DNA from: CAZSAT01 sp964604675
GTDB taxonomy: Bacteria; Myxococcota_A; UBA796; CAJQPC01
Assembly: GCA_964604675.1 (NCBI GenBank)
Contig: CAZSAT010000011.1
Span: 1-64,000 of the forward strand
Direction: 5' to 3'
DNA length: 64,000 nt
This document shows positions 1-7,931 of the stretch, piece by piece (within the stretch, counting starts at the first letter, position 1; each line of letters begins with the position of its first letter). Both the position numbers and the translations under genes were made by a program. A model generated the notes under the pieces. The model ran no database searches. It was not told where the DNA came from and was given only the letters and a program-made list of their open reading frames with translations.

Positions 1-1134
1 CTCGTCTTCGTGTTCGAGACGACCCATCACGAAGGTTCCCGCGGGCACGTACCGCATGTCGGGATGCATGGCCTGCATCGCCTTCATCTCGGCTTCCGAC
101 GGGGGCGGGTTGTCCTGCGCGAGCTGCTGCCGGATGGTCTCGTCGCGGCTCTTGGCTTCGGCGACCGGATCGGTGGGCTCGGTGAAGGTGATGTAGAAAC
201 CGGCCAGGCCGACGAGGCCCACACCGATGCCGATGCCGGCGAGCACGTTCCGGAAGGTCTGAGGACCGGACGAGGCCTGGATGTCGGGATCGAAGGAGCG
301 CTGGATGTCGGCGACCATGTCGTTGGCGGCCGGGTAGCGCTCCTCGGGGTTGGGGGACAGCGCGAGCTCGACGATGTTGTCGACGTGGGTCGGCAGATCG
401 TCGCGGAGCTGGGTGGGCGAGAGGAAGGTGCCGCGGGGGGTCTGCCCGACGAGCAGCTCGTAGAAGATGACGCCCACGCTGAAGATGTCGGCCTGCGCGG
501 TGCCGCGCGAGCCGAAGCCCGAGAGCTCCGGCGCGATGTAGGGGCCAGCCGCCGAGAAGCCACCCATCATCCGGCGGGTGCCGGCGTCGTCGTCGCCCAG
601 ACCCACGTCGAGCAGGTCGGCCAGGCCCATGTCGGTGACCTTGATCTTGCGAACGAGGTTCTTGCCGCCCGGCCCGGAGCGTTGGGTCTGCACCAGCACG
701 TTGTCGGGGGTGAGGTTGCGGTGCACGAGCCCGGCTTCGTGGCCAGCCTGCAGCGCCTGCAGGATCTGGATCATGATCGTGCAGGCCTCCGACAGGGTGA
801 AGACCTGGCCTGCGCCGATGTACTCGTCCATCAGCTGCCGGAGGCTCTGACCGTTGAAGTACTCCACCGTCAAGAAGGGCAGCTCGTTGTGGTTCGAGAC
901 CTCACCGAAGCGGATGAGCCCAGGGTGCCGCACCGCCTTCACGCGGGCGATGTGCTCCTCGAGCTTCGCTGGATCGGCGCCGCTGTTGCGGACGAACTTC
1001 ATCACCAGGTGCTTTCCGGACGCGATGTGGCGCGCCAGGTAGGTCACGCCGAGCTGCCCGCCGCCCAGGTGGTTCTCGATTTCGTACTTGCGGGCGATGA
1101 CATCGCCTCGCCCGAAGGTCGGATTCCCGTCCAC
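1..1134 (-). CDS. Ser/Thr kinase-like protein (probable pseudokinase) fused to an FGE-sulfatase domain, C-terminus outside window
   Basis: The first 378 residues of a protein that runs off the left edge. A Hanks-type kinase fold is clear: glycine-rich loop LGGGQLGVTYLA (residues 23-34), VMK lysine K46, an APE motif and a kinase C-lobe. The catalytic loop reads HRNLTPDN with Asn140 where the catalytic Asp should be, and the metal-binding motif is DMG (168-170) instead of DFG, so phosphotransfer is doubtful. A membrane segment lies near residues 291-316. After it, the sequence MRYVPAGTFVMG begins what looks like a formylglycine-generating-enzyme (SUMF1) domain, a fusion known from bacterial kinases. 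The GTG start at 1134 is the first start after an in-frame TAG. It lies 44 bp downstream of the UbiB-type gene on the same strand. What I infer is a membrane-anchored binding or regulatory module rather than an active kinase. Confidence 0.85.
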   Translation of the reverse strand, partial: MDGNPTFGRGDVIARKYEIENHLGGGQLGVTYLARHIASGKHLVMKFVRNSGADPAKLEEHIARVKAVRHPGLIRFGEVSNHNELPFLTVEYFNGQSLRQLMDEYIGAGQVFTLSEACTIMIQILQALQAGHEAGLVHRNLTPDNVLVQTQRSGPGGKNLVRKIKVTDMGLADLLDVGLGDDDAGTRRMMGGFSAAGPYIAPELSGFGSRGTAQADIFSVGVIFYELLVGQTPRGTFLSPTQLRDDLPTHVDNIVELALSPNPEERYPAANDMVADIQRSFDPDIQASSGPQTFRNVLAGIGIGVGLVGLAGFYITFTEPTDPVAEAKSRDETIRQQLAQDNPPPSEAEMKAMQAMHPDMRYVPAGTFVMGRLEHEDE

Positions 1135-1178
1135 GCCAACAGCTCCCGGGGGGCTCTACTGCTACACGTCGGAAGCTA

Positions 1179-2879
1179 TCACACGCGTCGGTCGCCGACG
1201 AAGAAGCGGACGAGCCCCGCGAACCGTCGGCGGAGGGCGCGGAAGCGCAGGTGCTCGCCGAGCAGCGTGTGGGTCACCAGGCCGACCCACAGCACCACCG
1301 CGGCGACGAGGCACCCCGCGCCGAGCGCGCCGGCGACCGAGATGCCCAGGAACGTGGGTCCCCAGGCGGCCAACAGGACGCTCCCGGAGACCAGCAGGGC
1401 CATCGCACACAGCGCCAGGGTGATGCGCAGCACGCCATCGCGCAAGGCGTCGCGGACGAGCTCGGCGTCGGGGTCGCGGGTGGTCACCTCGAGCGTGCCC
1501 GACTGCAGATCGGTCATCAGCTGGTTGAGCTGCGTGGGCAGCTCACGGAGTCCGCCGCGGGTCTGTGCAGCCAGCTTCAACAGATCCGCGGCCACGCGAT
1601 CCGGTTGCAGCCGCTCGGCCGCCAACCGGCGCGCTTGCGGCTTGACGCGCTCGACGATGTCGTCGTCGGGGATCAGGGTGCGTGCGATGCCGTCGACCAG
1701 CGAGCATGCCCGAGCCAAGACGGCGAACTCCGGACGCAGCCGGATGCGGTAGCGCGCCGCCACAGCGACGAACTCCACCAACGAGGCGGTCTCCCCGAGC
1801 TCGGACAACGAGGCGCCGTGGTACTTGGTCATCAAGCGCTCGATCTCGGCGCGGAACGCTCGGAGGTCGACCCGTCCGTCGGTGCCCCCCGCGCCGTACA
1901 CGGTCAGCGCGAGCGTCTCGGCGTCCTCGAAGACGAGCGCCGTGAAGCAGGCCACGAGCGTGTCCTGCATCTGGCGCGTCAGGGTGCCGCAGAGCCCGAA
2001 GTCGAGCCACGCAAGCCGCCCGTCGTCGATCAGCAGCAGGTTGCCGGGGTGGGGGTCACCATGGAAGAAGCCGTGATCGAACACCTGGGCGAAGGTCGCC
2101 TCGATGAGGATCTGCACCGCCTCGTCGGCTCGCGGATCGGCGGCGGTCACGGTCGACAACGGCGCCCCGTCCACCGCCTCCATCACCAACAGCCGGCTGG
2201 TGGACAGGCTGCGGTAGACGGCGGGTACGACCACCCGCGGCTCGTTGGCGAAGAGCAGGCGGAAGCGCTCGCAGTGGTCGGCCTCGGCGAGGAAGTCGAG
2301 CTCGTCCTTGAGCGCCTGCTCGAACTCCCTCACGATCGCCACCGGCGTGTAGAGGCCCGGGACCTCGAGCGTGCCCTCGGCCAGGTGCGCCAGGCTCGTG
2401 AGGATGTGCAGGTCGCTTCGCAGGATGTCGGCGATCCCCGGCCGCTGCACCTTCACCGCGACCCGTTCGCCATCGGCGAGCGTGGCCAGGTGCACCTGCG
2501 CGATGCTCGCCGACGCGATCGGCGTCTCGTCGAAGGTGGCGAAGCGGTCCTGGAGCGGCGCGTGCAGCTCCTCCTCCAGCAGGGTCTGGACCTCGTCCCA
2601 GGGCGCCGGCGGGACCTGATCCTGGAGCTTCTGGAGCTCGATCATCAGCTCGGCCGGCACCAGGTCGGGGCGCACGCTCAGCACCTGGCCGAGCTTCACG
2701 AAGGTCGGGCCGAGCTCCACGAGGACCAGCCGCGCCCGAACGGCCCATGGCCGCCCGTCGGCCTCCACGGGCCCCGTCGACAGGCCCAGGGCCTGGAGTG
2801 CGGATCCGAAGCCGTGGCGGGCCAGCACGGTGCTGATCTGCCGGACCCGACCGAGATCGCGGACGTCGACGTGGGGCAC
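1179..2879 (-). CDS. ABC1/UbiB-family atypical kinase (AarF-like)
   Basis: 566 residues, the usual length for the UbiB/ABC1 (AarF) family, which binds nucleotide in an atypical kinase fold and supports quinone or isoprenoid-lipid metabolism at the membrane. Visible are the family KxGQ motif FVKLGQVLS (about residues 60-68), the Ala-rich nucleotide loop ASASIAQVH, the lysine strand VAVKVQRP, the loop FFHGDPHPGNLL and the LDFG motif. Two hydrophobic segments near residues 485-540 match the C-terminal membrane anchor of UbiB. The GTG start at 2879 is supported by a TANNNT hexamer exactly 6 nt upstream. It diverges from an MBL hydrolase across 41 bp. Whether it acts in ubiquinone or menaquinone synthesis cannot be told, since no other ubi gene is here. 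Confidence 0.9.
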   Translation of the reverse strand: MPHVDVRDLGRVRQISTVLARHGFGSALQALGLSTGPVEADGRPWAVRARLVLVELGPTFVKLGQVLSVRPDLVPAELMIELQKLQDQVPPAPWDEVQTLLEEELHAPLQDRFATFDETPIASASIAQVHLATLADGERVAVKVQRPGIADILRSDLHILTSLAHLAEGTLEVPGLYTPVAIVREFEQALKDELDFLAEADHCERFRLLFANEPRVVVPAVYRSLSTSRLLVMEAVDGAPLSTVTAADPRADEAVQILIEATFAQVFDHGFFHGDPHPGNLLLIDDGRLAWLDFGLCGTLTRQMQDTLVACFTALVFEDAETLALTVYGAGGTDGRVDLRAFRAEIERLMTKYHGASLSELGETASLVEFVAVAARYRIRLRPEFAVLARACSLVDGIARTLIPDDDIVERVKPQARRLAAERLQPDRVAADLLKLAAQTRGGLRELPTQLNQLMTDLQSGTLEVTTRDPDAELVRDALRDGVLRITLALCAMALLVSGSVLLAAWGPTFLGISVAGALGAGCLVAAVVLWVGLVTHTLLGEHLRFRALRRRFAGLVRFFVGDRRV

Positions 2880-2891
2880 GAGCCGACCCTA
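2880..2891 (-). promoter_or_regulatory. Leaderless-type promoter -10 for the UbiB-type gene
   Basis: TAGGGT at 2891-2886, then 6 nt, then the GTG start at 2879. No Shine-Dalgarno sequence fits in the 6 nt. The spacing would put the transcript start on the start codon. No convincing -35 is visible. Confidence 0.6.
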
Positions 2892-2920
2892 CACCCCGCG
2901 GCGCGCGGTTAGTCGCCGTC

Positions 2921-3631
2921 ATGGCCCAGCTCTACTTCCGCCAGCTGCTCGCTGGCCGTGACTTCGGTCGGCAGAACCCCGTCGCCGCCCAGATGCAGAA
3001 CTTCGTGTACGCCATCGGCGACCGCGACACCTCCGAGGCGGTGCTGGTCGACCCGGCCTGGGCGGTCGACGACCTGGTCGATGTGCTCACCGCCGACGGC
3101 ATGAAGCTCACTGGGGCGCTGTGCACGCACTACCACCCCGATCACGTCGGCGGCACGATGTTCGGATTCACGGTCGAGGGCCTGCCCCGCCTGATGGCGA
3201 AGTCGCCGGTGCCGGTGCACTGCCACAAGCTCGAGGCCGAGGGCATCCGCAAGGTCACGGGCCTCTCGGACGGCGATCTCGTCAAGCACGACGGTGGGGA
3301 CCGCCTGGCCGTGGGCGGCATCGAGATCGAGCTGCTCCATACGCCGGGTCACACGCCAGGCTCGATCTGTTTCCGGCTGAGCGATGCGCTCGTCGCCGGC
3401 GACACGCTGTTCCTCCAGGGCTGCGGACGGGTGGATCTGCCCGGCGGTGACCCCGCCGAGATGTACCGCACGCTGAAGGAACGTCTCGGGGGCCTGGCCG
3501 GCGACACGATGCTGTACCCCGGGCACGCCTACGGCGGTGAGCAGGCGGATCTGGCCACCGTGCGCCGCGTCAACCAGTACCTGGACCCCCAGTTCCTGGC
3601 GCAGTGGGCGCAGCAGCTGGGCCTGTCCTGA
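2921..3631 (+). CDS. MBL-fold metallo-hydrolase (glyoxalase II-like)
   Basis: 236 residues with the metallo-beta-lactamase signature THYHPDH (H70, H72, D74, H75). Further likely metal ligands sit in TPGHTPGS, AGDTLF and YPGHAYGG, in the order typical of glyoxalase II and related thioester or persulfide hydrolases. No signal peptide, so probably cytoplasmic. The substrate cannot be assigned from sequence; glyoxalase II and persulfide dioxygenase relatives share this layout. It is divergent from the UbiB-type gene and lies 38 bp upstream of proS on the same strand. The sequence TTAGTC stands 6 nt before the ATG, close to but not matching the TANNNT leaderless pattern of neighbours. Confidence 0.85.
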   Translation: MAQLYFRQLLAGRDFGRQNPVAAQMQNFVYAIGDRDTSEAVLVDPAWAVDDLVDVLTADGMKLTGALCTHYHPDHVGGTMFGFTVEGLPRLMAKSPVPVHCHKLEAEGIRKVTGLSDGDLVKHDGGDRLAVGGIEIELLHTPGHTPGSICFRLSDALVAGDTLFLQGCGRVDLPGGDPAEMYRTLKERLGGLAGDTMLYPGHAYGGEQADLATVRRVNQYLDPQFLAQWAQQLGLS

Positions 3632-3669
3632 CGGCAGCCGGTTAGCAGGCCGGCCCTCGGAGAAGCCCC

Positions 3670-5154
3670 ATGTCGCAGAACTCGACGATCCGTTCCCGCG
3701 AGCAGGACTACAGCCAGTGGTACCTGGACGTCATCCGCGAGGCGAAGCTCGCCGACTACAGCCCGGTCAAGGGCTCGATGGTGCTCCGCCCGCACGGCTT
3801 CGCCATCTGGGAAGCGATGAAGGGCGATCTCGACGCCCGCTTCAAGGCCACGGGCCACGTCAACGCCTACTTCCCCTTGTTCATCCCGATGAGCTTCCTG
3901 TCGAAGGAGGCCGAGCACGTCGAGGGCTTCGCGAAGGAGTGCGCCGTGGTCACGCACCACCGGCTGCGGTCGGCGGAGGACGGCGGTGTGGAGCCGGACC
4001 CCGCCGCGAAGCTCGAGGAGCCGCTGATCGTGCGGCCGACCTCCGAGACCATCATCTGGCACATGTACGGCCAGTGGATCGACTCCTGGCGCGACCTGCC
4101 CATCCTGATCAACCAGTGGGCCAACGTGGTGCGCTGGGAGATGAAGACCCGGCCCTTCCTGCGCACGGCCGAGTTCCTCTGGCAGGAAGGCCACACGGCC
4201 CACGCCACCGAGCTCGAGGCGGTCGAGGAAGCGGAGCGCATGCTCGGTGTGTACGCTGACTTCGCCCGCGAGACCCTGGCCGTCCCGGTGGTCACGGGCA
4301 TCAAGTCGAGCTCCGAGCGCTTCGCCGGCGCCGTCGAGACCTACACCATCGAAGCGATGATGCAGAACGGATGGGCGCTGCAGGCGGGCACCAGCCACTT
4401 CCTGGGTCAGAACTTCGCCCGCGCCTTCGACGTCACCTTCCAGAACGAGGAGGGCGAGCGCGACCTGGTCTGGGCCACCAGCTGGGGGGTCTCCACCCGG
4501 CTCGTGGGCGCCGTGATCATGACGCACTCCGACGACACGGGGCTCGTGCTCCCCCCCGCCCTGGCGCCGATCCAGGTCGTGGTGGTGCCGATCTGGCGCA
4601 AGGAGAAGGAACGCGAGGAGGTCCAGTCCTTCGCGCGCGACCTGGTCGGCCGCCTGGCGTCGGCGGGGGTCCGTGCCCACTGCGACGCGCGCGACAAGCT
4701 CAAGCCGGGCGCGAAGTACTTCGAGTGGGAGCGGAAGGGCGTGCCGCTCCGACTCGAGGTCGGTCCGCGCGACCTCGCCAAGCGTTCAGCCTTCGCGAAG
4801 CGCCGCACCGGCGGCGACAAGTTCGGCATCCACGAGGACGAGCTGGTCGCGACCGTGAACGACGTGCTGGACGGGATCCAGGAGGAGCTCCTGGAGAACG
4901 CGCTCGCAGCGCGCGCGGCGCGCACCTTCGAGGTCGACAGCTACGCCGCCTTCAAGGTCGCGCTCCGAGAGCAGGGCGGCTTCTACGTGGTGCCCTGGAA
5001 GGACGACGCCGCCAACGAGGCGACCATCAAGACGGAGACCAAGGCCACCTTGCGCTGCTACCCGATCGACCGGCAGGCCGAGGCCGCCGGCCGTCGGTGT
5101 TTCTTCAGCGACGAGCCTGCAACGCACATGGCGCTCTTCGCTCGTGCTTATTAG
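3670..5154 (+). CDS. proS: Proline--tRNA ligase, archaeal/eukaryotic-type (ProS type 3)
   Basis: 494 residues matching the short ProS class that charges tRNA-Pro with proline in the cytoplasm. The N-terminus (REQDYSQWYLDVIREAKLAD), the motif region RPTSETIIWHMYGQWI, the sequence FLRTAEFLWQEGHTAHA and the C-terminal extension ending in ALFARAY are characteristic of the archaeal/eukaryotic-like class II enzymes of about 480-500 residues, without the editing insertion of E. coli ProS. The ATG at 3670 has a GGAG sequence about 10 nt upstream. The stop codon begins a short perfect hairpin (5152-5169), and tkt follows 29 bp later on the same strand. Confidence 0.95.
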   Translation: MSQNSTIRSREQDYSQWYLDVIREAKLADYSPVKGSMVLRPHGFAIWEAMKGDLDARFKATGHVNAYFPLFIPMSFLSKEAEHVEGFAKECAVVTHHRLRSAEDGGVEPDPAAKLEEPLIVRPTSETIIWHMYGQWIDSWRDLPILINQWANVVRWEMKTRPFLRTAEFLWQEGHTAHATELEAVEEAERMLGVYADFARETLAVPVVTGIKSSSERFAGAVETYTIEAMMQNGWALQAGTSHFLGQNFARAFDVTFQNEEGERDLVWATSWGVSTRLVGAVIMTHSDDTGLVLPPALAPIQVVVVPIWRKEKEREEVQSFARDLVGRLASAGVRAHCDARDKLKPGAKYFEWERKGVPLRLEVGPRDLAKRSAFAKRRTGGDKFGIHEDELVATVNDVLDGIQEELLENALAARAARTFEVDSYAAFKVALREQGGFYVVPWKDDAANEATIKTETKATLRCYPIDRQAEAAGRRCFFSDEPATHMALFARAY

Positions 5155-5169
5155 AGGCGCCAGCCTCTA
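5152..5169 (+). other. 7-bp perfect hairpin at the end of proS
   Basis: TAGAGGC (5152-5158) pairs with GCCTCTA (5163-5169) around a 4-nt loop. The TAG is the proS stop codon. There is no following T-tract, so full termination is unlikely; it may stabilise the mRNA 3' end or lower read-through into tkt. Confidence 0.35.
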
Positions 5170-5183
5170 GCACCGAGGCCGGC

Positions 5184-7148
5184 ATGTCCTTTTCCGAGCG
5201 CGACGATCGGGTCGTAGCCACCATCAAGGGCCTGGCCATGGACGCTGTCCAGGCCGCCAGGTCCGGTCACCCGGGCATGCCCATGGGCACGGCGCATGCC
5301 GCCTGGGTGATGTGGCGTGACTTCTACAAGCACGATCCGACCGACCCGACCTGGCCGGATCGGGACCGCTTCGTGCTCTCGGCCGGTCACGGCTCGATGC
5401 TGCTCTACAGCTTGCTGCACCTCACCGGGTACGACCTGTCGCTCGACGACATCAAGCAGTTCCGCCAGTGGGGGAGCAAGACTCCGGGGCATCCGGAGGT
5501 CGGTCACACCGCCGGGGTGGAGACCACCACGGGGCCGCTCGGCCAGGGCTTCGCGAACGCGGTCGGCATGGCGATGGGCGAGCGGTGGCTCTCCGAGCGC
5601 TTCGGCAGCGATCTGGTCGACCACCGCACATGGTGCATCTGCGGCGACGGCGACCTCATGGAGGGCATCAGCGCCGAGGCGGCGAGCCTCGCCGGGCACC
5701 TGAAGCTCAACAAGCTCTGTGTGCTCTACGACGACAACCGCATCACGATCGACGGGTCCACGGATCTCACCTTCACCGAGGACCGTGGCAGGCGCTTCGA
5801 GGCCTACGGGTGGCACGTGGTCACCGTGGGCGATGGCCACGACTTCGAGGAGGTGCACGCCGCGTTGACCGCCGCGGTCGCCGACGACCGACCGTCGATG
5901 ATCGTGTGCCGCACGCACATCGGCCACAGCTCCCCGAACTTCCAGGACACGAACACCTCGCATGGCGCCCCCCTCGGCGACGACGAGATCGTGCGCGTCA
6001 AGCAGGCTCTCGACTTCCCCGACCCGAGCGCGAGCTTCGTGGTGCTCGACGGCGTGTACGAGCACGGGCGAGGCAGCACCCTGCGCGGCCGGACGGCGCA
6101 CCGCGCCTGGTCGGAGCGTCTGGCGGGTCACCCGAATCAGGCTGCATGGGGCACCTGGCACGCCGACACGCGCCTTCCGGACTCCGGCTGGCCGGTGTTC
6201 GAGGCCGGCCCCGTGCTCGCCACGCGCAAGTCGTCGGCCACCGTGCTCGGCTGCCTGCTCGAGGCCATGCCACAGCTGATGGGCGGCTCGGCCGACCTGA
6301 CGGGCTCCAACGGCATCCCCAAGGGGCTCGAGCCGGTGCAGACCGATGACTGGGGCGGAAACCTGGTGCACTTCGGCGTGCGTGAGCACGCGATGGGCGC
6401 CATCGGCAACGGCCTGTCCCTGCACGGGGGCGTGCGCCCCTACAACGCCACCTTCCTCGCGTTCCACGACTACATGCGCCCGGCGGTCCGGCTGTCCGGG
6501 CTGATGAAGCAGCCGGTCATCTACGTCTACACCCACGACTCCGTCTTCCTCGGTGAGGACGGCCCGACCCACCAGCCGGTCGAGCACGTGATGGCGATGC
6601 GGCAGATCCCCAACCTCACGGTCATCCGTCCGGGCGACGCCAACGAGGTCTCGATGGCCTGGCGCGCGGCGATCGAGCGCACCGACGGCCCCACGGCCCT
6701 GGTGCTCACCCGCCAGGGGCTGCCCACTGTCGACCGCACCACCCATGGCGCCGCCGAGGGGGCCCTGAAGGGCGCTTACGTGCTGGCCGAGGCCGATGGC
6801 CACCTCGATCTCGTGATCCTCGCGAGCGGGTCCGAGGTGTCGCAAGCGCTCGAAGCACGCGAGACCCTCCAGCAGGAGGGGCACGGCGTCCGGGTGGTCA
6901 GCTTCCCGAGCTGGGAGATCTTCGACGATCAGGACGCTGCCTACAAGGCCTCGGTCTTGCCCGAGGGCGTGAAGCGGCTCAGCGTGGAGGCCGGTCGAAC
7001 GATGGGCTGGGAACGCTACGTCGGGCTGGACGGCGCGATGGTCGGCTGGGACGACTTCGGCGTGTCCGCCCCCTGGGAGACCATCCGCAGCGAGCTCGGG
7101 CTCGATGCCGCCGCTGTCGTGAAGGCCGCGAGGGGCCTGCTCCAGTAG
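5184..7148 (+). CDS. tkt: Transketolase
   Basis: 654 residues, the normal transketolase length. The enzyme transfers two-carbon ketol units between sugar phosphates in the pentose phosphate pathway and needs thiamine diphosphate. Visible are the N-terminal DAVQAARSGHPGMPMG, the thiamine-diphosphate motif starting GDGDLMEG and ending LYDDN, the pyrimidine-domain block FGVREHAMGAIGNG, and HDSVFLGEDGPTHQPVEH. The reading frame is open far upstream, but the ATG at 5184 gives the family-typical N-terminus (MSFSERDDRVVATIKGLAMD) and lies just past proS. A strong inverted repeat after the stop separates it from the convergent glycosyltransferase. Confidence 0.96.
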   Translation: MSFSERDDRVVATIKGLAMDAVQAARSGHPGMPMGTAHAAWVMWRDFYKHDPTDPTWPDRDRFVLSAGHGSMLLYSLLHLTGYDLSLDDIKQFRQWGSKTPGHPEVGHTAGVETTTGPLGQGFANAVGMAMGERWLSERFGSDLVDHRTWCICGDGDLMEGISAEAASLAGHLKLNKLCVLYDDNRITIDGSTDLTFTEDRGRRFEAYGWHVVTVGDGHDFEEVHAALTAAVADDRPSMIVCRTHIGHSSPNFQDTNTSHGAPLGDDEIVRVKQALDFPDPSASFVVLDGVYEHGRGSTLRGRTAHRAWSERLAGHPNQAAWGTWHADTRLPDSGWPVFEAGPVLATRKSSATVLGCLLEAMPQLMGGSADLTGSNGIPKGLEPVQTDDWGGNLVHFGVREHAMGAIGNGLSLHGGVRPYNATFLAFHDYMRPAVRLSGLMKQPVIYVYTHDSVFLGEDGPTHQPVEHVMAMRQIPNLTVIRPGDANEVSMAWRAAIERTDGPTALVLTRQGLPTVDRTTHGAAEGALKGAYVLAEADGHLDLVILASGSEVSQALEARETLQQEGHGVRVVSFPSWEIFDDQDAAYKASVLPEGVKRLSVEAGRTMGWERYVGLDGAMVGWDDFGVSAPWETIRSELGLDAAAVVKAARGLLQ

Positions 7149-7153
7149 GCCCG

Positions 7154-7191
7154 CTCGGCTGGGACCCCACGGCGGGGGTCGTTCAGCCGAG
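7154..7191. terminator. Bidirectional hairpin between tkt and the convergent GT2 gene
   Basis: Two nested stems: CTCGGCTG (7154-7161) pairs with CAGCCGAG (7184-7191), and GACCCC (7163-7168) pairs with GGGGTC (7175-7180). It sits between the two convergent stop codons and overlaps the GT2 stop. No T-tract on either strand. Confidence 0.55.
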
Positions 7192-7902
7192 GCGGCCTGC
7201 GCGCCGCTTGGCGCGGAAGATCACCCACAAGGCCTCGACGCCGTCGCGCCAGGTGATCTTCTTCCCCTCCTCGTAGGTACGGCCCGAGTAGCTGATCGGA
7301 ACCTCGTAGACGGCGAGCCGCCGAGCCGCGACCTGCGCGGTGAACTCGGGCTCGAAGCCGAAGCGATCGCTCTCCAGATCCAGCTCGGCGAGCACCTCGC
7401 GCCGGAAGACCTTGTAGCAGGTCTCCATGTCGGTGAGGTTCAGGTTCGTGGCAAGGTTCGACAGCAAGGTGAGCGCCTTGTTGCCCAGGTAGTGGTGGAA
7501 GTAGAGGACGCGGTGAGGACCACCCAGGAAGCGGCTGCCGTAGACCACGTCCGCTCGGCCGTCGAGCAGGGGTTCGAGCAGGATCGGGTAGTCCTTCGGG
7601 TCGTACTCCAGATCGGCGTCCTGGATGATCACGATGTCCCCACGCGCTTCGGCAAAGCCGGTCCGGAGCGCCGCGCCCTTGCCGCGGTTCTCGGGATGCG
7701 CGACCACCCGGAGCCGGTCGATCTCGCCCTCCAGCCGGCGCAGGACCGCCAGGGTGCCGTCGCTCGAGCCGTCGTCCACCGCGATGATCTCCATGCGGTG
7801 GGGTTGGGCGGCGACGCGACGCAGGAGCACCTCCGCGAAGGTCTCCTCGTTGTACACGGGCACGACCACGCTCAGCAGGGGGTCGACGAGCGGCTTGGGC
7901 AT
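7183..7902 (-). CDS. Glycosyltransferase family 2, dolichyl-phosphate mannose synthase-like
   Basis: 239 residues with the GT-A fold motifs VVVPVYNEE, AVDDGSSDGT and the metal-binding DADLEYDP. The order and length fit soluble polyprenyl/dolichyl-phosphate mannose or glucose synthases, which load a sugar onto a lipid phosphate on the cytoplasmic face. There is no C-terminal membrane domain. It diverges from an STT3-like oligosaccharyltransferase across 29 bp, which suggests it may supply the lipid-linked sugar for that enzyme or for the nearby YfhO-like protein. The start is fixed by TAGCCT exactly 6 nt before the ATG. Confidence 0.9.
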   Translation of the reverse strand: MPKPLVDPLLSVVVPVYNEETFAEVLLRRVAAQPHRMEIIAVDDGSSDGTLAVLRRLEGEIDRLRVVAHPENRGKGAALRTGFAEARGDIVIIQDADLEYDPKDYPILLEPLLDGRADVVYGSRFLGGPHRVLYFHHYLGNKALTLLSNLATNLNLTDMETCYKVFRREVLAELDLESDRFGFEPEFTAQVAARRLAVYEVPISYSGRTYEEGKKITWRDGVEALWVIFRAKRRAGRLG

Positions 7903-7914
7903 GGCCGCAGGCTA
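7903..7914 (-). promoter_or_regulatory. Leaderless-type promoter -10 for the GT2 gene
   Basis: TAGCCT at 7914-7909, 6 nt, then ATG at 7902. No Shine-Dalgarno sequence in between. Confidence 0.6.
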
Positions 7915-7931
7915 ACCAGCGGAGCGTCGCG

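Noticed and set aside
10..1752. 580-aa plus-strand ORF opposite the pseudokinase and UbiB-type gene
   Set aside because: Composition-driven antisense frame typical of GC-rich DNA; the minus-strand proteins have clear motifs.
5152..5169. Hairpin after proS as a rho-independent terminator
   Set aside because: No T-tract follows, and tkt begins 15 bp later on the same strand. Listed only as a hairpin.
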